NCBI GenBank assembly: GCA_017612755.1
Contig: JAGAFH010000094.1
Location: 1-5,511 of the forward strand
From: Clostridiales bacterium
GTDB taxonomy: Bacteria > Bacillota > Clostridia > Saccharofermentanales > Saccharofermentanaceae
DNA length: 5,511 bases
Reading direction: 5' to 3'
A program made the translations under genes and the position numbers. Positions 5,491 to 5,511 of the stretch are shown one piece after another; position 1 is the first letter of the stretch; each line of letters opens with the position of its first letter. The notes under the pieces are model-generated. The model had not been told where the DNA came from. It ran no database searches and worked only from the letters and a program-made list of their open reading frames with translations.

Positions 5491-5511
5491 GTATTTTCAG
5501 GGGTTTCGAGG

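Overview
The window looks chromosomal, from a low-G+C-type Gram-positive anaerobe. It is most likely a member of the Clostridia (Lachnospiraceae-like), although its base composition is near 50% G+C. The evidence is the housekeeping sigma factor sequence, the strong AAGGAGG-type ribosome binding sites, the tightly overlapping genes, the Rnf-type genes in the clostridial order C-D-G, and a heavy preference for AGG arginine codons. Taxonomy is inferred, not proven.

Layout, all on the + strand. Bases 1-336 are the 3' end of rpoD (end of region 3, all of region 4). Next comes a compact four-gene operon: an RnfC-like iron-sulfur protein (336-1826), an RnfD-like membrane protein (1823-2770), an RnfG-like membrane-anchored protein with extra domains (2763-4112), and an unrecognised polytopic membrane protein (4130-5200). 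The first three junctions overlap by 1, 4 and 8 nt; the last gap is 17 nt with a strong Shine-Dalgarno. Bases 5201-5356 hold a promoter-like sequence, two small hairpins and a clear intrinsic terminator, possibly a short non-coding RNA as well as the operon end. Bases 5371-5490 hold a promoter and a complete tRNA-Arg(CCU).

The main point of interest is that this is not an ordinary Rnf operon. A canonical Rnf complex is RnfCDGEAB. Here the E, A and B genes are absent and the operon stops after a membrane protein of unknown family. The three recognisable subunits also show matching losses: RnfC keeps both 4Fe-4S motifs but has altered FMN/NADH signatures, RnfD has no recognisable flavinylation threonine motif, and RnfG has only degenerate flavinylation-like motifs. 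My reading, as inference, is a diverged Rnf-derived membrane complex with the Fe-S module kept and the flavin/NADH chemistry altered or lost, plus a new membrane partner. A second, regulatory point of interest is a terminator-like hairpin just inside the annotated 5' end of rnfC. It leaves the true rnfC start and its coupling to rpoD open.
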